A stretch of DNA of 7,587 bases from Bhargavaea ullalensis. Its GTDB lineage: Bacteria; Bacillota; Bacilli; Bacillales_A; Planococcaceae. The first letter of the stretch is position 1; each line of letters begins with the position of its first letter. Under the pieces are notes generated by a model. It did not search any database. It was not told where the DNA came from and saw only the letters and a list, made by a program, of their open reading frames with translations. Both the position numbers and the translations under genes were made by a program. Location: assembly GCF_040545425.1 (NCBI RefSeq), contig NZ_JBEPLW010000043.1; one strand, given 5' to 3'. Positions 1 through 6,379 of this stretch are shown here, one piece after another.

Positions 1-41
1 GGGGTTTTATGGGCAAGAACATGCGAAATATCCATTAAAAT

Positions 42-83
42 GACAAAACGACCCCAAAAGATTTCTTTTGGGTCCGTTTTGTC
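42..83. terminator. Long imperfect hairpin, likely bidirectional terminator
   Basis: The arms 42-60 and 65-83 (GACAAAACGACCCCAAAAG and its near reverse complement) pair over 19 positions with two adjacent mismatches and a 4-nt ATTT loop. Read on the minus strand, the hairpin is followed by a T-rich stretch (ATTTTAATGG), so it can end the SLH-protein transcript that finishes at 142. The distal arm also carries TTTT in both directions, so it may serve an off-window plus-strand gene too. Confidence 0.7.
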
Positions 84-92
84 TACAGTCTG

Positions 93-120
93 AACCGTGT
101 TGCGTAAAGGCAACACGGTT
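93..120 (+). terminator. Perfect 11-bp hairpin terminator
   Basis: AACCGTGTTGC (93-103) and GCAACACGGTT (110-120) form a perfect 11-bp stem with a 6-nt GTAAAG loop. A T-rich tail (TTTTCATCATATTT) follows only in the plus direction. It therefore looks like a terminator for plus-strand transcription entering from the left edge, facing the end of the SLH gene. No gene for it to serve is visible in the window. It could also simply protect the 3' end of the SLH message. Confidence 0.6.
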
Positions 121-141
121 TTCATCATATTTCTCTGATAT

Positions 142-1224
142 TTATCTGTTCGATTTCACTGTTAGGTAGCTCATCCTATTCCCGTCTTCCTCCATTTCAA
201 AGAAGATTTCGTATTCCCCATAACCGTACCAGTAATAGTGCTGTCCATCCACGGGCTCTGGTTCTTCTCCCACTCCCATATGCCTGATTACTTCCTCTTT
301 GGTTGGGGCATGCGTTCCAAAGTTGTACGAGACGGTTGTGATCGGCTCAGCCGGATCATCATAAGGAACGCCGTAGACGTACTGTCCATAACGATGCACT
401 AGGCCACCTTCAAAATCATCCGACCGCTCAGGTTCGCCCATCTTAGCTTTCAGTTTTGAGAAAGTCGAATCAATTTGCACAGCTGCCCCCTGCACGATCC
501 CCTGTCTCAGTTTCAAATAGAAGTCAGCCGGCATGACGGATTTTTCTGCGCTCGCTTTGTCGTACGAGCGCACCAGGAATGTCGCCAGCTGGGCCCGGCT
601 TGTCGTGGCGTGCGGCCGGTATGGGTTGGCGACCGTGATGCCGTTCTCATATAGGATTTCAATCGATTTGGCGTAGGCCGATTTGCCGGTGTCTTTGATA
701 ACCGGCTTGCCCTTCAGGTCTTGGAAGGCAAATGTGCGGACGAGCACTTCCGCCATTTGGTCGCGCGTGATTGCTCTGCCGGCCAGTAGCTTGTTGTCGG
801 AGCCGGTGAAAATGCCGAGATCCTTCACAATTTTTGAGTATTTTACGAGTTCCTGGTCCGGTGCATTGTTTGGAACATCGCTGAAATTTTCCACACGTGC
901 GATGTTGTAGGTCTTCATATACTGATCCAGAGACAGTCCGCTTTGCTTGACGGCATACTTTCCGAGCGCCTTCACGACGTTTCCTCGGTTCAGCTGCTGG
1001 TTCGGCTTGAATGTGCCGTCCCCGTAGCCGGTCATGAGGCCCAGTTCCTTTGCGCGAAGGATATTGCCGTAATGGGAACTGGATTTGGATACGTCCTTGT
1101 AATGAGCGGCCGCGACTTGCAAGCTCGCTTCCGGGCTGCCTTCGCCCAGCGCCGGTGCCGCTGTGCCAAATGTTAATAATGAAGCTGCCGTCACAGTGAC
1201 CAATGACTTGGAAATACGTTTCAC
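142..1224 (-). CDS. Secreted S-layer-homology (SLH) domain protein with DUF4309-like C-terminus
   Basis: This is a cell-surface protein of about 360 residues. A signal peptide comes first (KRISK followed by a hydrophobic stretch, probable cleavage around APALG at residues 23-27). Three SLH repeats follow, at about 41-91, 112-165 and 176-221, each with the typical ending (LNRGNVVKAL, ITRDQMAEVL, TSRAQLATFL). SLH triplets generally bind secondary cell-wall polysaccharide, so the protein should sit non-covalently on the wall. The last ~130 residues (from about 235) resemble DUF4309: GEPERSDD, a Tyr/Gly-rich strand region and a LTVKSN-type end. Their function is unknown. Start choice: GAGGAGG directly abuts an ATG at 1230, leaving no spacer, whereas GTG at 1224 lies 6 nt after GGAGG, so GTG is preferred. 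The ATG adds only two residues. The gene is monocistronic and divergent from the DUF4236 operon. The SLH assignment is firm; the C-terminal domain name is tentative. Confidence 0.9.
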   Translation of the reverse strand: MKRISKSLVTVTAASLLTFGTAAPALGEGSPEASLQVAAAHYKDVSKSSSHYGNILRAKELGLMTGYGDGTFKPNQQLNRGNVVKALGKYAVKQSGLSLDQYMKTYNIARVENFSDVPNNAPDQELVKYSKIVKDLGIFTGSDNKLLAGRAITRDQMAEVLVRTFAFQDLKGKPVIKDTGKSAYAKSIEILYENGITVANPYRPHATTSRAQLATFLVRSYDKASAEKSVMPADFYLKLRQGIVQGAAVQIDSTFSKLKAKMGEPERSDDFEGGLVHRYGQYVYGVPYDDPAEPITTVSYNFGTHAPTKEEVIRHMGVGEEPEPVDGQHYYWYGYGEYEIFFEMEEDGNRMSYLTVKSNR

Positions 1225-1230
1225 TCTCAT

Positions 1231-1237
1231 CCTCCTC
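1231..1237 (-). promoter_or_regulatory. Ribosome binding site deciding the SLH-protein start
   Basis: GAGGAGG on the minus strand touches the ATG at 1228-1230 with zero spacing. It is 6 nt from the in-frame GTG at 1222-1224. Spacing rules favour the GTG. Confidence 0.65.
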
Positions 1238-1311
1238 GTTCATTTCTTAATGCCCCTCTTCTTCACCGGCTCGCAGAAACCCTCTTCATTCATCCCCTCT
1301 ATCAATCTTGT

Positions 1312-1336
1312 ATTCCCCATCATCCCCGCGAAAAAC
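1312..1336 (-). promoter_or_regulatory. SigB-like promoter candidate for the SLH gene
   Basis: On the minus strand GTTTTT (1331-1336) lies 13 nt upstream of GGGAAT (1312-1317). The SigB consensus is GTTTAA, 12-15 nt, GGGTAT, so the match is 4/6 and 5/6. I found no convincing SigA pair in this direction. The leader to the start would be about 80 nt. This is an inference from motif shape only; whether the organism has SigB is not visible here. Confidence 0.35.
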
Positions 1337-1347
1337 CGGCCAACCAC

Positions 1348-1376
1348 TTTACAATTCTCTTAAAAGGCTCTATAAA
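1348..1376 (+). promoter_or_regulatory. SigA-type promoter of the DUF4236-thermonuclease operon
   Basis: TTTACA (1348-1353) and TATAAA (1371-1376) are separated by exactly 17 nt, each one mismatch from consensus. Transcription would begin near 1383, giving a leader of about 40 nt that contains the AAAGAGAGGGG ribosome binding site at 1403-1413. Confidence 0.7.
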
Positions 1377-1422
1377 TAGAATGGATTAATTTTCAATCAG
1401 AGAAAGAGAGGGGCTATTCCAC

Positions 1423-2484
1423 TTGGGCTTCAGATTTCAAAAACGGGTCAAAATCGCCCCGGGTGTCCGGCTGAATGTCGGCAAGCGCGGGGCCAGCGTA
1501 TCAGTCGGGCGCAAAGGGGCCAGCGTGACCGTCGGCAAGCGCGGAACGTATGCGAACGTCGGCATTCCGGGCACCGGTATTTCCTATCGCACAAAAGTCG
1601 GCGGGCGGACAAAGCGGCCGCAGCGCGTTGCCTATGAACAAACCCAAATCTCCCCCGCCCGGCCTTCCGCAGACAACAGCCGCCAGGTCGATCAGTACAA
1701 TGCCCGCGTGGCCATGCTGACATCGGTTCATCAGGAAGCGGCCGATCCGGTCGACTGGGAGCTTCTTTCTGCACCGGCACTTCCGACCGGAGCCGACGGG
1801 CCGGCTGTCCAAAAAGCGAAGCGGCAACTGGCCGGATACAGGCCGACCTGGCGTGACCGGCTGTTCAACCGCGCGGAGGCACGGCGCGCACAGCTCGAGG
1901 AAGCCGTCAAAACAGCTGCCGCAGAAGATGAACGAATACTTGCGGAGCAAAAGAAAACCGAGCAACTCGCCCGGAAGATTCTTGCCGGTGACCGTTCCGC
2001 CTGGCTGTCGGCGCTTGAAGAGCTCGATCCATTCGAGGACATTCGCCAGCTCGGCAGCACGGTAAATGTAGAAATTCCGGACAACGGAATCCCTGAGGCT
2101 GCCCTGCTCATCGGAGACGGGAGTGTAGTGCCGCGTGACGTCATGACGCTCACGCAGACCGGTAAGCTGTCGGTGAAGCCGATGGCGAAAAAGCGGTTTC
2201 TCCTGCTTTATCAGGACTATGTGTGCAGTTCGGTCATCCGGATCGCCCGCGAGCTGTTCGCCGTCCTTCCCACCGACCGGATCTTGGTGAACGTCTATGA
2301 CGATTCCCAGGCAGATGAACCGCCGATCCGCGGCTGCATCCTGTCCGTCCGGATCCGTCGCGAAGACCTGGAAGGACTGGATTTCGCCTGGCTTGACCCT
2401 TCGGATACCATCGAGACATTTGATCACAACATGAACTACCTGAAGACCAAAGGCTTCAGGACCGTGGAGGAATTGGCGCGTTGA
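1423..2484 (+). CDS. DUF4236 domain-containing protein
   Basis: This is a 353-residue protein of unknown function. Residues 1-60 are a clear DUF4236 domain: GFRFQKR at the start, then short glycine-punctuated beta repeats (NVGKRGASVSVG, RKGASVTVG, KRGTYANVG) ending in IPGTGISYR. A basic linker follows (to about 70). Residues 150-185 form a charged helical segment rich in A, E, R and K that is likely coiled coil. A folded C-terminal region (about 200-350) has no signature I recognise. There is no signal peptide or membrane segment, so it should be cytoplasmic. The TTG start at 1423 is supported by AAAGAGAGGGG 9 nt upstream and by the domain beginning immediately at GFRFQ. The stop TGA overlaps the TTG of the next gene (TTGA), so the two are translationally coupled, which suggests a shared role with the nuclease. 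DUF4236 is named from the repeat pattern; the rest of the protein is undescribed to me. Confidence 0.88.
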   Translation: MGFRFQKRVKIAPGVRLNVGKRGASVSVGRKGASVTVGKRGTYANVGIPGTGISYRTKVGGRTKRPQRVAYEQTQISPARPSADNSRQVDQYNARVAMLTSVHQEAADPVDWELLSAPALPTGADGPAVQKAKRQLAGYRPTWRDRLFNRAEARRAQLEEAVKTAAAEDERILAEQKKTEQLARKILAGDRSAWLSALEELDPFEDIRQLGSTVNVEIPDNGIPEAALLIGDGSVVPRDVMTLTQTGKLSVKPMAKKRFLLLYQDYVCSSVIRIARELFAVLPTDRILVNVYDDSQADEPPIRGCILSVRIRREDLEGLDFAWLDPSDTIETFDHNMNYLKTKGFRTVEELAR

Positions 2485-3632
2485 CAGGCTGCATCACCAT
2501 CATCATTGCATTGATCTTACTAGCACTCGTCATAAAATATCCTGTCGTGTTCATCGGACTGGCCATCGCTTTTTGGGGGTTCAAGGAATGGACGATCAAC
2601 AAGAAATTAAAGACGAAAACAAAAGTCGCACCGGTCCTCCTGGCCGCCGGACTGCTGCTTTCACTCGGCGGCTGCGTGAGCGCAATTGCCGGGAACAGCG
2701 ACGAATCGGCAGCCGACCAGTCGCAGAAAGCTGATCAAGAGCAACAGGACACCGTTGCTGAAAAGCCGCAATCAGAAACATCTATAGAAAAACAACCGGA
2801 AGAACAAAAGTCGGAAAAGCCGGCAAAAGAAGCGCCCGGAAATCCGGCAACCGAAGAAGCAGAACCTGTGGCAACCGCTCCCCCTTCCACTGCGGACAAA
2901 TCAATTTCGGACGATGCGCCCGCCGCGACACCCGGCACGACGGATTTGATCCCCGTCCAGCTCGTCAGAACCGTCGACGGCGACACGATCAAAATCCGTT
3001 ACAACGGACAGGAAGAAAGTGTCCGCTATCTCCTGATCGACACCCCGGAAACGAGCCACCCGCGGCTCGGCAAGCAACCGTTCGGCGAGCAGGCGAAAGA
3101 GCGCAACCGGGAGTTGATCAACAGCGGCAACCTGTCGATCGAATTTGACGTCGGCAGCCGGACCGACAAATATGGGCGGCTTCTGGCCTATGTGTATGTC
3201 GACGGCAAAAGCGTCGAAGAAACCCTGCTCCGGGAAGGCCTCGCCCGCGTCGCCTACGTGTATCCGCCGAACACCCGCCATCTCGATGACTATGAGAAAG
3301 CGGAAGCCGAGGCGAAAGCAAAGAAAATCGGCATCTGGTCCATTGAAGACTATGCGACCGACTCGGGCTTTGATGCCGGCGCCGTCCAGCCCGATGCCAA
3401 TGCTCCGCAAGGCAACGGAAATGCGGCAGCCGGAAACACAAGGTCTTCCGGAAGCCAGGCTGCACCCGCCACACCGGCTGCACCTGCCGCGTCTTCCAAC
3501 GGCGGAACGACCGAATGGTTCCAAAACTGCACCGAACTTCGGAAGAAATACCCGAACGGCGTGCCCGCCGGCCATCCTGCGTATCAGCCAAAAATGGACC
3601 GCGACAAAGACAACTATGCGTGCGAACGCTGA
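2481..3632 (+). CDS. Membrane-anchored thermonuclease (SNase-like) with C-terminal excalibur domain
   Basis: This is a 383-residue protein predicted to cleave DNA/RNA in a calcium-dependent way outside the membrane. Residues 4-34 are hydrophobic and probably form a hairpin of two short helices. A lysine-rich cytosolic loop (35-48) and a further membrane segment (49-65, ending LGGC) follow. A long acidic, Q/E/P/A-rich linker (about 70-155) leads to the nuclease domain (158-287). It keeps the staphylococcal nuclease catalytic and calcium residues: D166 and D168 in VDGDT, R182, D187 and E190 in IDTPE, and R233 in KYGR. After an A/P/G linker, residues 346-382 form an excalibur domain (NC...DRDKDNYACE) with the expected Asp ladder and two cysteines. 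The TTG start at 2481 overlaps the previous stop by 4 bp and has GGAGG at 2466-2470. The family call is very firm. Whether it acts in DNA uptake, nutrition or defence cannot be told. Confidence 0.93.
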   Translation: MTGCITIIIALILLALVIKYPVVFIGLAIAFWGFKEWTINKKLKTKTKVAPVLLAAGLLLSLGGCVSAIAGNSDESAADQSQKADQEQQDTVAEKPQSETSIEKQPEEQKSEKPAKEAPGNPATEEAEPVATAPPSTADKSISDDAPAATPGTTDLIPVQLVRTVDGDTIKIRYNGQEESVRYLLIDTPETSHPRLGKQPFGEQAKERNRELINSGNLSIEFDVGSRTDKYGRLLAYVYVDGKSVEETLLREGLARVAYVYPPNTRHLDDYEKAEAEAKAKKIGIWSIEDYATDSGFDAGAVQPDANAPQGNGNAAAGNTRSSGSQAAPATPAAPAASSNGGTTEWFQNCTELRKKYPNGVPAGHPAYQPKMDRDKDNYACER

Positions 3633-3634
3633 CA

Positions 3635-3663
3635 AACGGCCCCCTTGCTGCAAGGGGGCCGTT
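3635..3663 (+). terminator. Intrinsic terminator of the DUF4236-thermonuclease operon
   Basis: AACGGCCCCCTTG (3635-3647) and CAAGGGGGCCGTT (3651-3663) form a perfect 13-bp, GC-rich stem with a CTG loop, 2 nt after the nuclease stop codon. The T-tail is short (GTTTG), but position and stem strength make the call firm. Confidence 0.85.
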
Positions 3664-3851
3664 GTTTGCACATCACATGGCTATAGCATTCGCGCTATAA
3701 TCGGTTGAAATTTCCATAAAGCAGAATCACTGACATGGACGATTGCCCCTCTGGTCACACGCTGGCGAGAATCGCAAAAAGTCTTCAGACAGACCTGGTC
3801 ATCCATGGAAATGAAAGTTCCGGATTCCCCCTTTAGATATCGGACACGGAA
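3664..3851. other. Intergenic space between convergent genes; possible 33-codon ORF, otherwise featureless
   Basis: This 188-nt stretch lies between two terminators. It contains a small inverted repeat (TATAGC 3682-3687 / GCTATA 3694-3699) whose right arm continues into a TATAAT (3696-3701), but I see no matching -35 box. A plus-strand reading frame of 33 codons runs from ATG 3735 to TAG 3836. It lacks a recognisable ribosome binding site, so I do not call it a gene. Confidence 0.4.
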
Positions 3852-3880
3852 AAAAGACCGGCAGACCCCGCCGGTCTTTT
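3852..3880 (-). terminator. Intrinsic terminator of the SEC-C protein gene
   Basis: AAAAGACCGGC (3852-3862) and GCCGGTCTTTT (3870-3880) form a perfect 11-bp stem with a 7-nt loop. On the minus strand it is followed by a run of T, and it begins about 12 nt after the TAA at 3893-3895. The symmetric A/T ends mean it can also stop plus-strand transcription. Confidence 0.85.
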
Positions 3881-3892
3881 ACTATTCCTGCA

Positions 3893-5266
3893 TTAATTCT
3901 TCCCGCAGCACTTTTTATACTTCTTCCCGCTGCCGCACGGGCAGGGGTCGTTGCGTCCGACTTTTTCTGAGGCGGCGGGCTGTGGTTTTTCTCCATGGGC
4001 TGATCTGGCTCCGCCAATTGGGCCGGCATCCGCCAGCACATTGACCGGCTGGCGTCTGCCGCTGAGTTCGTTCGGCGTGTGGCCGAGGTTTTGCCAGAGA
4101 CGTGTGTTGTTCATGACCTCAAAAAACAGACGGACGACCGTATTCATCTGACCGTCATTGTCAAACACGACTTCCCCGTAGTCCATCAGCGCCGAAAAAG
4201 CCCGGGTCGGGAGTTCTTCCGTGGACGCCAAGTATTGTGCATAGTCGATCCAGTTATGGAGTTTGACCGGTTCGTTCTTGAACAGATGGCGGGCCGCATA
4301 CGATTCCAGTGCTTTCAGCTCCGGCGTGTATTCATAATGATCGGCATCCGCATATTGGAGCAATTCTTCCCGCTCCGGCACGAAATACGGCTTCCCCGCC
4401 TGCTGACGCGTAAGCGCCGCAGGGCTTTTCACATCTTCGTGGACGAACCGGCTTCCTTCCAGACGGATGAAGCCCCGGTCGATCCACTGTACGGCGTCAG
4501 GCTCTTCCGCTGTTCTCAGCACTTCCTGTTCACTGAGCGTCCTTTCGTTCTGCCGGCTGAAAATCTCCGCCACTTTTGCTGCCGGCACCATTCCATACAA
4601 GTGAGTGAGCGCCAAAATATAATCGACGACTTCCTGCTTGTCTTCATCCAGCTCCGGGCGCGGCGGAGGCAAATGAATCGCTTCGCCCGCCTGAGCCGGC
4701 GTTTTGCCCCGGTGCGGCCAGCAGCGGGTTGCATTGAATTGTTCGGCCGTTAAAAAACGGAGCTTGTCGATGCCGTCCGGATCCTTCAATTCGCTCAGAA
4801 AAGGCAAAACGGCGCTCAGCAAATTGGTTTCCGGGTCTCCCGGGTGATTCGCCGCGTCCCGGACGGCCAGCAACAGTTCCTCCGACTTTTTTTCATCCAA
4901 TCCTGATTCCACAGCAACCGATTTCACCGCCTCCGCCTGCTCCGTGCGTTCGAAATAATCGGGATTCGTGTACCGGAGCAGCTCTTCCTGTCCGGGCACG
5001 AAATAGTGTTTTCGGTCATGCCGCCAGAGAAGCTCGCTGAACCAGTCCTCATCTTCTGCCCGCTTCGCCAGCGCATAATCCGAGAACAATTCAATCAAAC
5101 GGCGCTTCAACTCCTCCGACTCTGACGTTGCCAGGTCCCGGACTTCCTTCCAGTCGACCGCTTCCCCGGTCTGTTTCTTGTACACGTCCGCAACTTTCTT
5201 GAACGGCACCATTCCGTACAGGTTCGCCATGGCGGCAATATAATCCAATATCAGTTCCCTGTTCAT
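3893..5266 (-). CDS. SEC-C zinc-motif protein with internally duplicated ~200-residue domain
   Basis: This is a 457-residue, predicted soluble protein of unknown function. The last 20 residues are a SEC-C motif (RNDPCPCGSGKKYKKCC; C442, C444, C453, C454; pattern CxCx8CC), the zinc-binding tail also found on SecA and on many otherwise unrelated proteins. The body is two copies of one domain, about 6-204 and 213-405. LYGMVPFKKVADVYKKQ matches LYGMVPAAKVAEIFSRQ, KHYFVPGQEELLRY matches KPYFVPEREELLQY, and NATRCWPHRGKTPAQ matches NNTRLWQNLGHTPNE. The offset stays at 206-208 residues. The start at 5266 (MNRELILDYI) has AAGGAGA at 5273-5279 with 6-nt spacing. An upstream in-frame TTG at 5299 is rejected because it lies inside the likely -10 box. 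The gene is monocistronic with its own promoter and terminator. SEC-C tails often mediate metal-dependent contacts with ribosomes or nucleic acid, but no role is claimed here. Confidence 0.88.
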   Translation of the reverse strand: MNRELILDYIAAMANLYGMVPFKKVADVYKKQTGEAVDWKEVRDLATSESEELKRRLIELFSDYALAKRAEDEDWFSELLWRHDRKHYFVPGQEELLRYTNPDYFERTEQAEAVKSVAVESGLDEKKSEELLLAVRDAANHPGDPETNLLSAVLPFLSELKDPDGIDKLRFLTAEQFNATRCWPHRGKTPAQAGEAIHLPPPRPELDEDKQEVVDYILALTHLYGMVPAAKVAEIFSRQNERTLSEQEVLRTAEEPDAVQWIDRGFIRLEGSRFVHEDVKSPAALTRQQAGKPYFVPEREELLQYADADHYEYTPELKALESYAARHLFKNEPVKLHNWIDYAQYLASTEELPTRAFSALMDYGEVVFDNDGQMNTVVRLFFEVMNNTRLWQNLGHTPNELSGRRQPVNVLADAGPIGGARSAHGEKPQPAASEKVGRNDPCPCGSGKKYKKCCGKN

Positions 5267-5272
5267 CTGCCG

Positions 5273-5279
5273 TCTCCTT
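5273..5279 (-). promoter_or_regulatory. Ribosome binding site of the SEC-C protein gene
   Basis: AAGGAGA on the minus strand lies 6 nt from the ATG at 5264-5266. It fixes this start over the TTG farther upstream. Confidence 0.75.
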
Positions 5280-5298
5280 CCGCTAATCTCTTCCTGCA

Positions 5299-5304
5299 AT
5301 TATA
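5299..5304 (-). promoter_or_regulatory. Likely -10 box of the SEC-C protein gene
   Basis: A perfect TATAAT is present on the minus strand, 32 nt upstream of the ATG at 5266. The -35 region is poor (TGGCAT at 18-nt spacing), so the promoter may need an activator or be weak. Transcription would start near 5292, leaving a short leader that holds the AAGGAGA site. Confidence 0.45.
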
Positions 5305-5336
5305 TAGGGAAATCATCCGGAAATGCCACTTGAGGT

Positions 5337-5373
5337 CCTGTTTGCGTCTCCGGCTTTTTTCACGCCAAACAGG
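5337..5373. repeat. Inverted repeat between the GGDEF and SEC-C genes
   Basis: CCTGTTTGCGT (5337-5347) and ACGCCAAACAGG (5362-5373) are reverse complements apart from one bulged base. The 14-nt loop contains TTTTTT. It lies just downstream of the GGDEF stop and upstream of the SEC-C promoter. There is no T-run after the stem on either strand, so it is not a standard terminator. It could be an RNA 3'-end structure or an operator. Confidence 0.5.
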
Positions 5374-5404
5374 CCATCCTCGGCCGGATGCCCCGCTTCG
5401 TTTC

Positions 5405-6379
5405 TTATCTTTGGACGGTCACGCGGTTCCGTCCGTTCTGTTTGGATTCATAAAGCATCCGGTCCGCCCGCCTGTAAAGATCTGCCGGGTCATCGCCGTC
5501 CTGCGCTTCCGCAACACCAAGCGAGACGGTGACGGGAATTTCGGAATCCGAGTTTTCCACAGCCAAACGGACTTGCTCAGCGAATTGGGCCGCACCCGGA
5601 AGATGCGCAACTGCACCGCTGAGCAGCACACAGAATTCCTCTCCCCCGACACGCGCCGCGAGAACCCCGTCCGTTTCGCGCTGTAATGTGCGGCCGATCG
5701 TTTTCAGCACTTCATCACCGGTGTCGTGTCCATATGTATCATTGACTAGCTTGAACCGATCGATGTCGAGCATGATGAGCGCCACCGCCGTTCCGTCCTT
5801 TTTCCTTCGTCCGAGCAGCTTTTGAAGCATTTCTTCGAATGTCCGGCGGTTGGCGAGGCCGGTGAGCGGGTCAGTCGAAGCCAGTTCGCGGAACCGCTTG
5901 TTCAGTCCGATGAGTTCCGATTGTTTGCGCTCAATTTCTTCAACCAGTTTCATGAGCTGTTCGTTCGCCGTTTCCGTCTCCTGCTGAATGCGCACCGCTT
6001 CCCGCTTCGCTTCCAGAAGCCCGGTTTCGTATTCGGCCCGGACCGGCATCGCCATGATCGCGCACTCATACCGGCCGTCCGATTCCACCGCGCTGAGCAG
6101 TGCCGGAAACCTGCCGCCCGGCCCTTTCATCGATATTTCCATTTCACTGACGCGTCCTTTCAGCTCAATCGCCGGAACGAAATATGTCTGGAAATAGACC
6201 CAGCCGGAGACCGTCAGCAGTTCCTTCATATGAACGGGGAGTTTTTCGCGTCCCGTCATTTCAAGCAATGCCCGGTTCGCCTCGTCGATGCGCCAGTTTT
6301 GATCCAGCACGACGTAGCCGACCGGGGCCCGTTCCAATTGCAAATCCAATTCAACGACACCTTGCCTTTCGCTCAACAT
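5405..6379 (-). CDS. PAS-GGDEF protein, putative diguanylate cyclase partnered with RsbQ-like hydrolase
   Basis: This 324-residue cytosolic signalling protein is predicted to make cyclic-di-GMP from two GTP. Residues 13-115 are a PAS sensor domain (APVGYVVLDQNWRIDEANRA, then a YFxxYFVPAI segment as in PAS proteins of the RsbP type). Residues 118-166 are a charged coiled-coil linker, and 167-322 are the GGDEF domain. Its motifs are DPLTGLANRR (170-179), the metal-binding LDIDRFK and NDTYGHDTGD (203-222), the active-site GGEEF (245-249) and SLGVA (286-290), so it is probably active. The product-inhibition RxxD is displaced: RETD (234-237) is seven residues from GGEEF instead of five. There are no membrane segments. 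The ATG at 6379 directly follows the TAA of the hydrolase gene and has no ribosome binding site, so it probably relies on coupled re-initiation. A TTG at codon 11 (6349), preceded by AAGGTG, is an alternative start. The domain calls are firm; the stimulus is unknown. Confidence 0.93.
   Translation of the reverse strand: MLSERQGVVELDLQLERAPVGYVVLDQNWRIDEANRALLEMTGREKLPVHMKELLTVSGWVYFQTYFVPAIELKGRVSEMEISMKGPGGRFPALLSAVESDGRYECAIMAMPVRAEYETGLLEAKREAVRIQQETETANEQLMKLVEEIERKQSELIGLNKRFRELASTDPLTGLANRRTFEEMLQKLLGRRKKDGTAVALIMLDIDRFKLVNDTYGHDTGDEVLKTIGRTLQRETDGVLAARVGGEEFCVLLSGAVAHLPGAAQFAEQVRLAVENSDSEIPVTVSLGVAEAQDGDDPADLYRRADRMLYESKQNGRNRVTVQR

Noticed and set aside
1501..2427. 308-codon open frame antisense to the DUF4236 gene
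   Set aside because: It is a shadow frame of a GC-rich gene. The sense strand has a recognisable domain, promoter, ribosome binding site and coupled downstream gene.
3682..3701. Complete promoter around TATAAT 3696-3701
   Set aside because: No acceptable -35 hexamer lies at 15-19 nt, and no convincing gene follows.
4079..4753. 224-codon plus-strand frame opposite the SEC-C gene
   Set aside because: It is a shadow frame without a recognisable motif. The minus strand has the duplicated domain and zinc motif.
5267..5299. Extended N-terminus of the SEC-C protein from a TTG at 5299
   Set aside because: The TTG falls in the TATAAT -10 box, and a good ribosome binding site serves the ATG at 5266.
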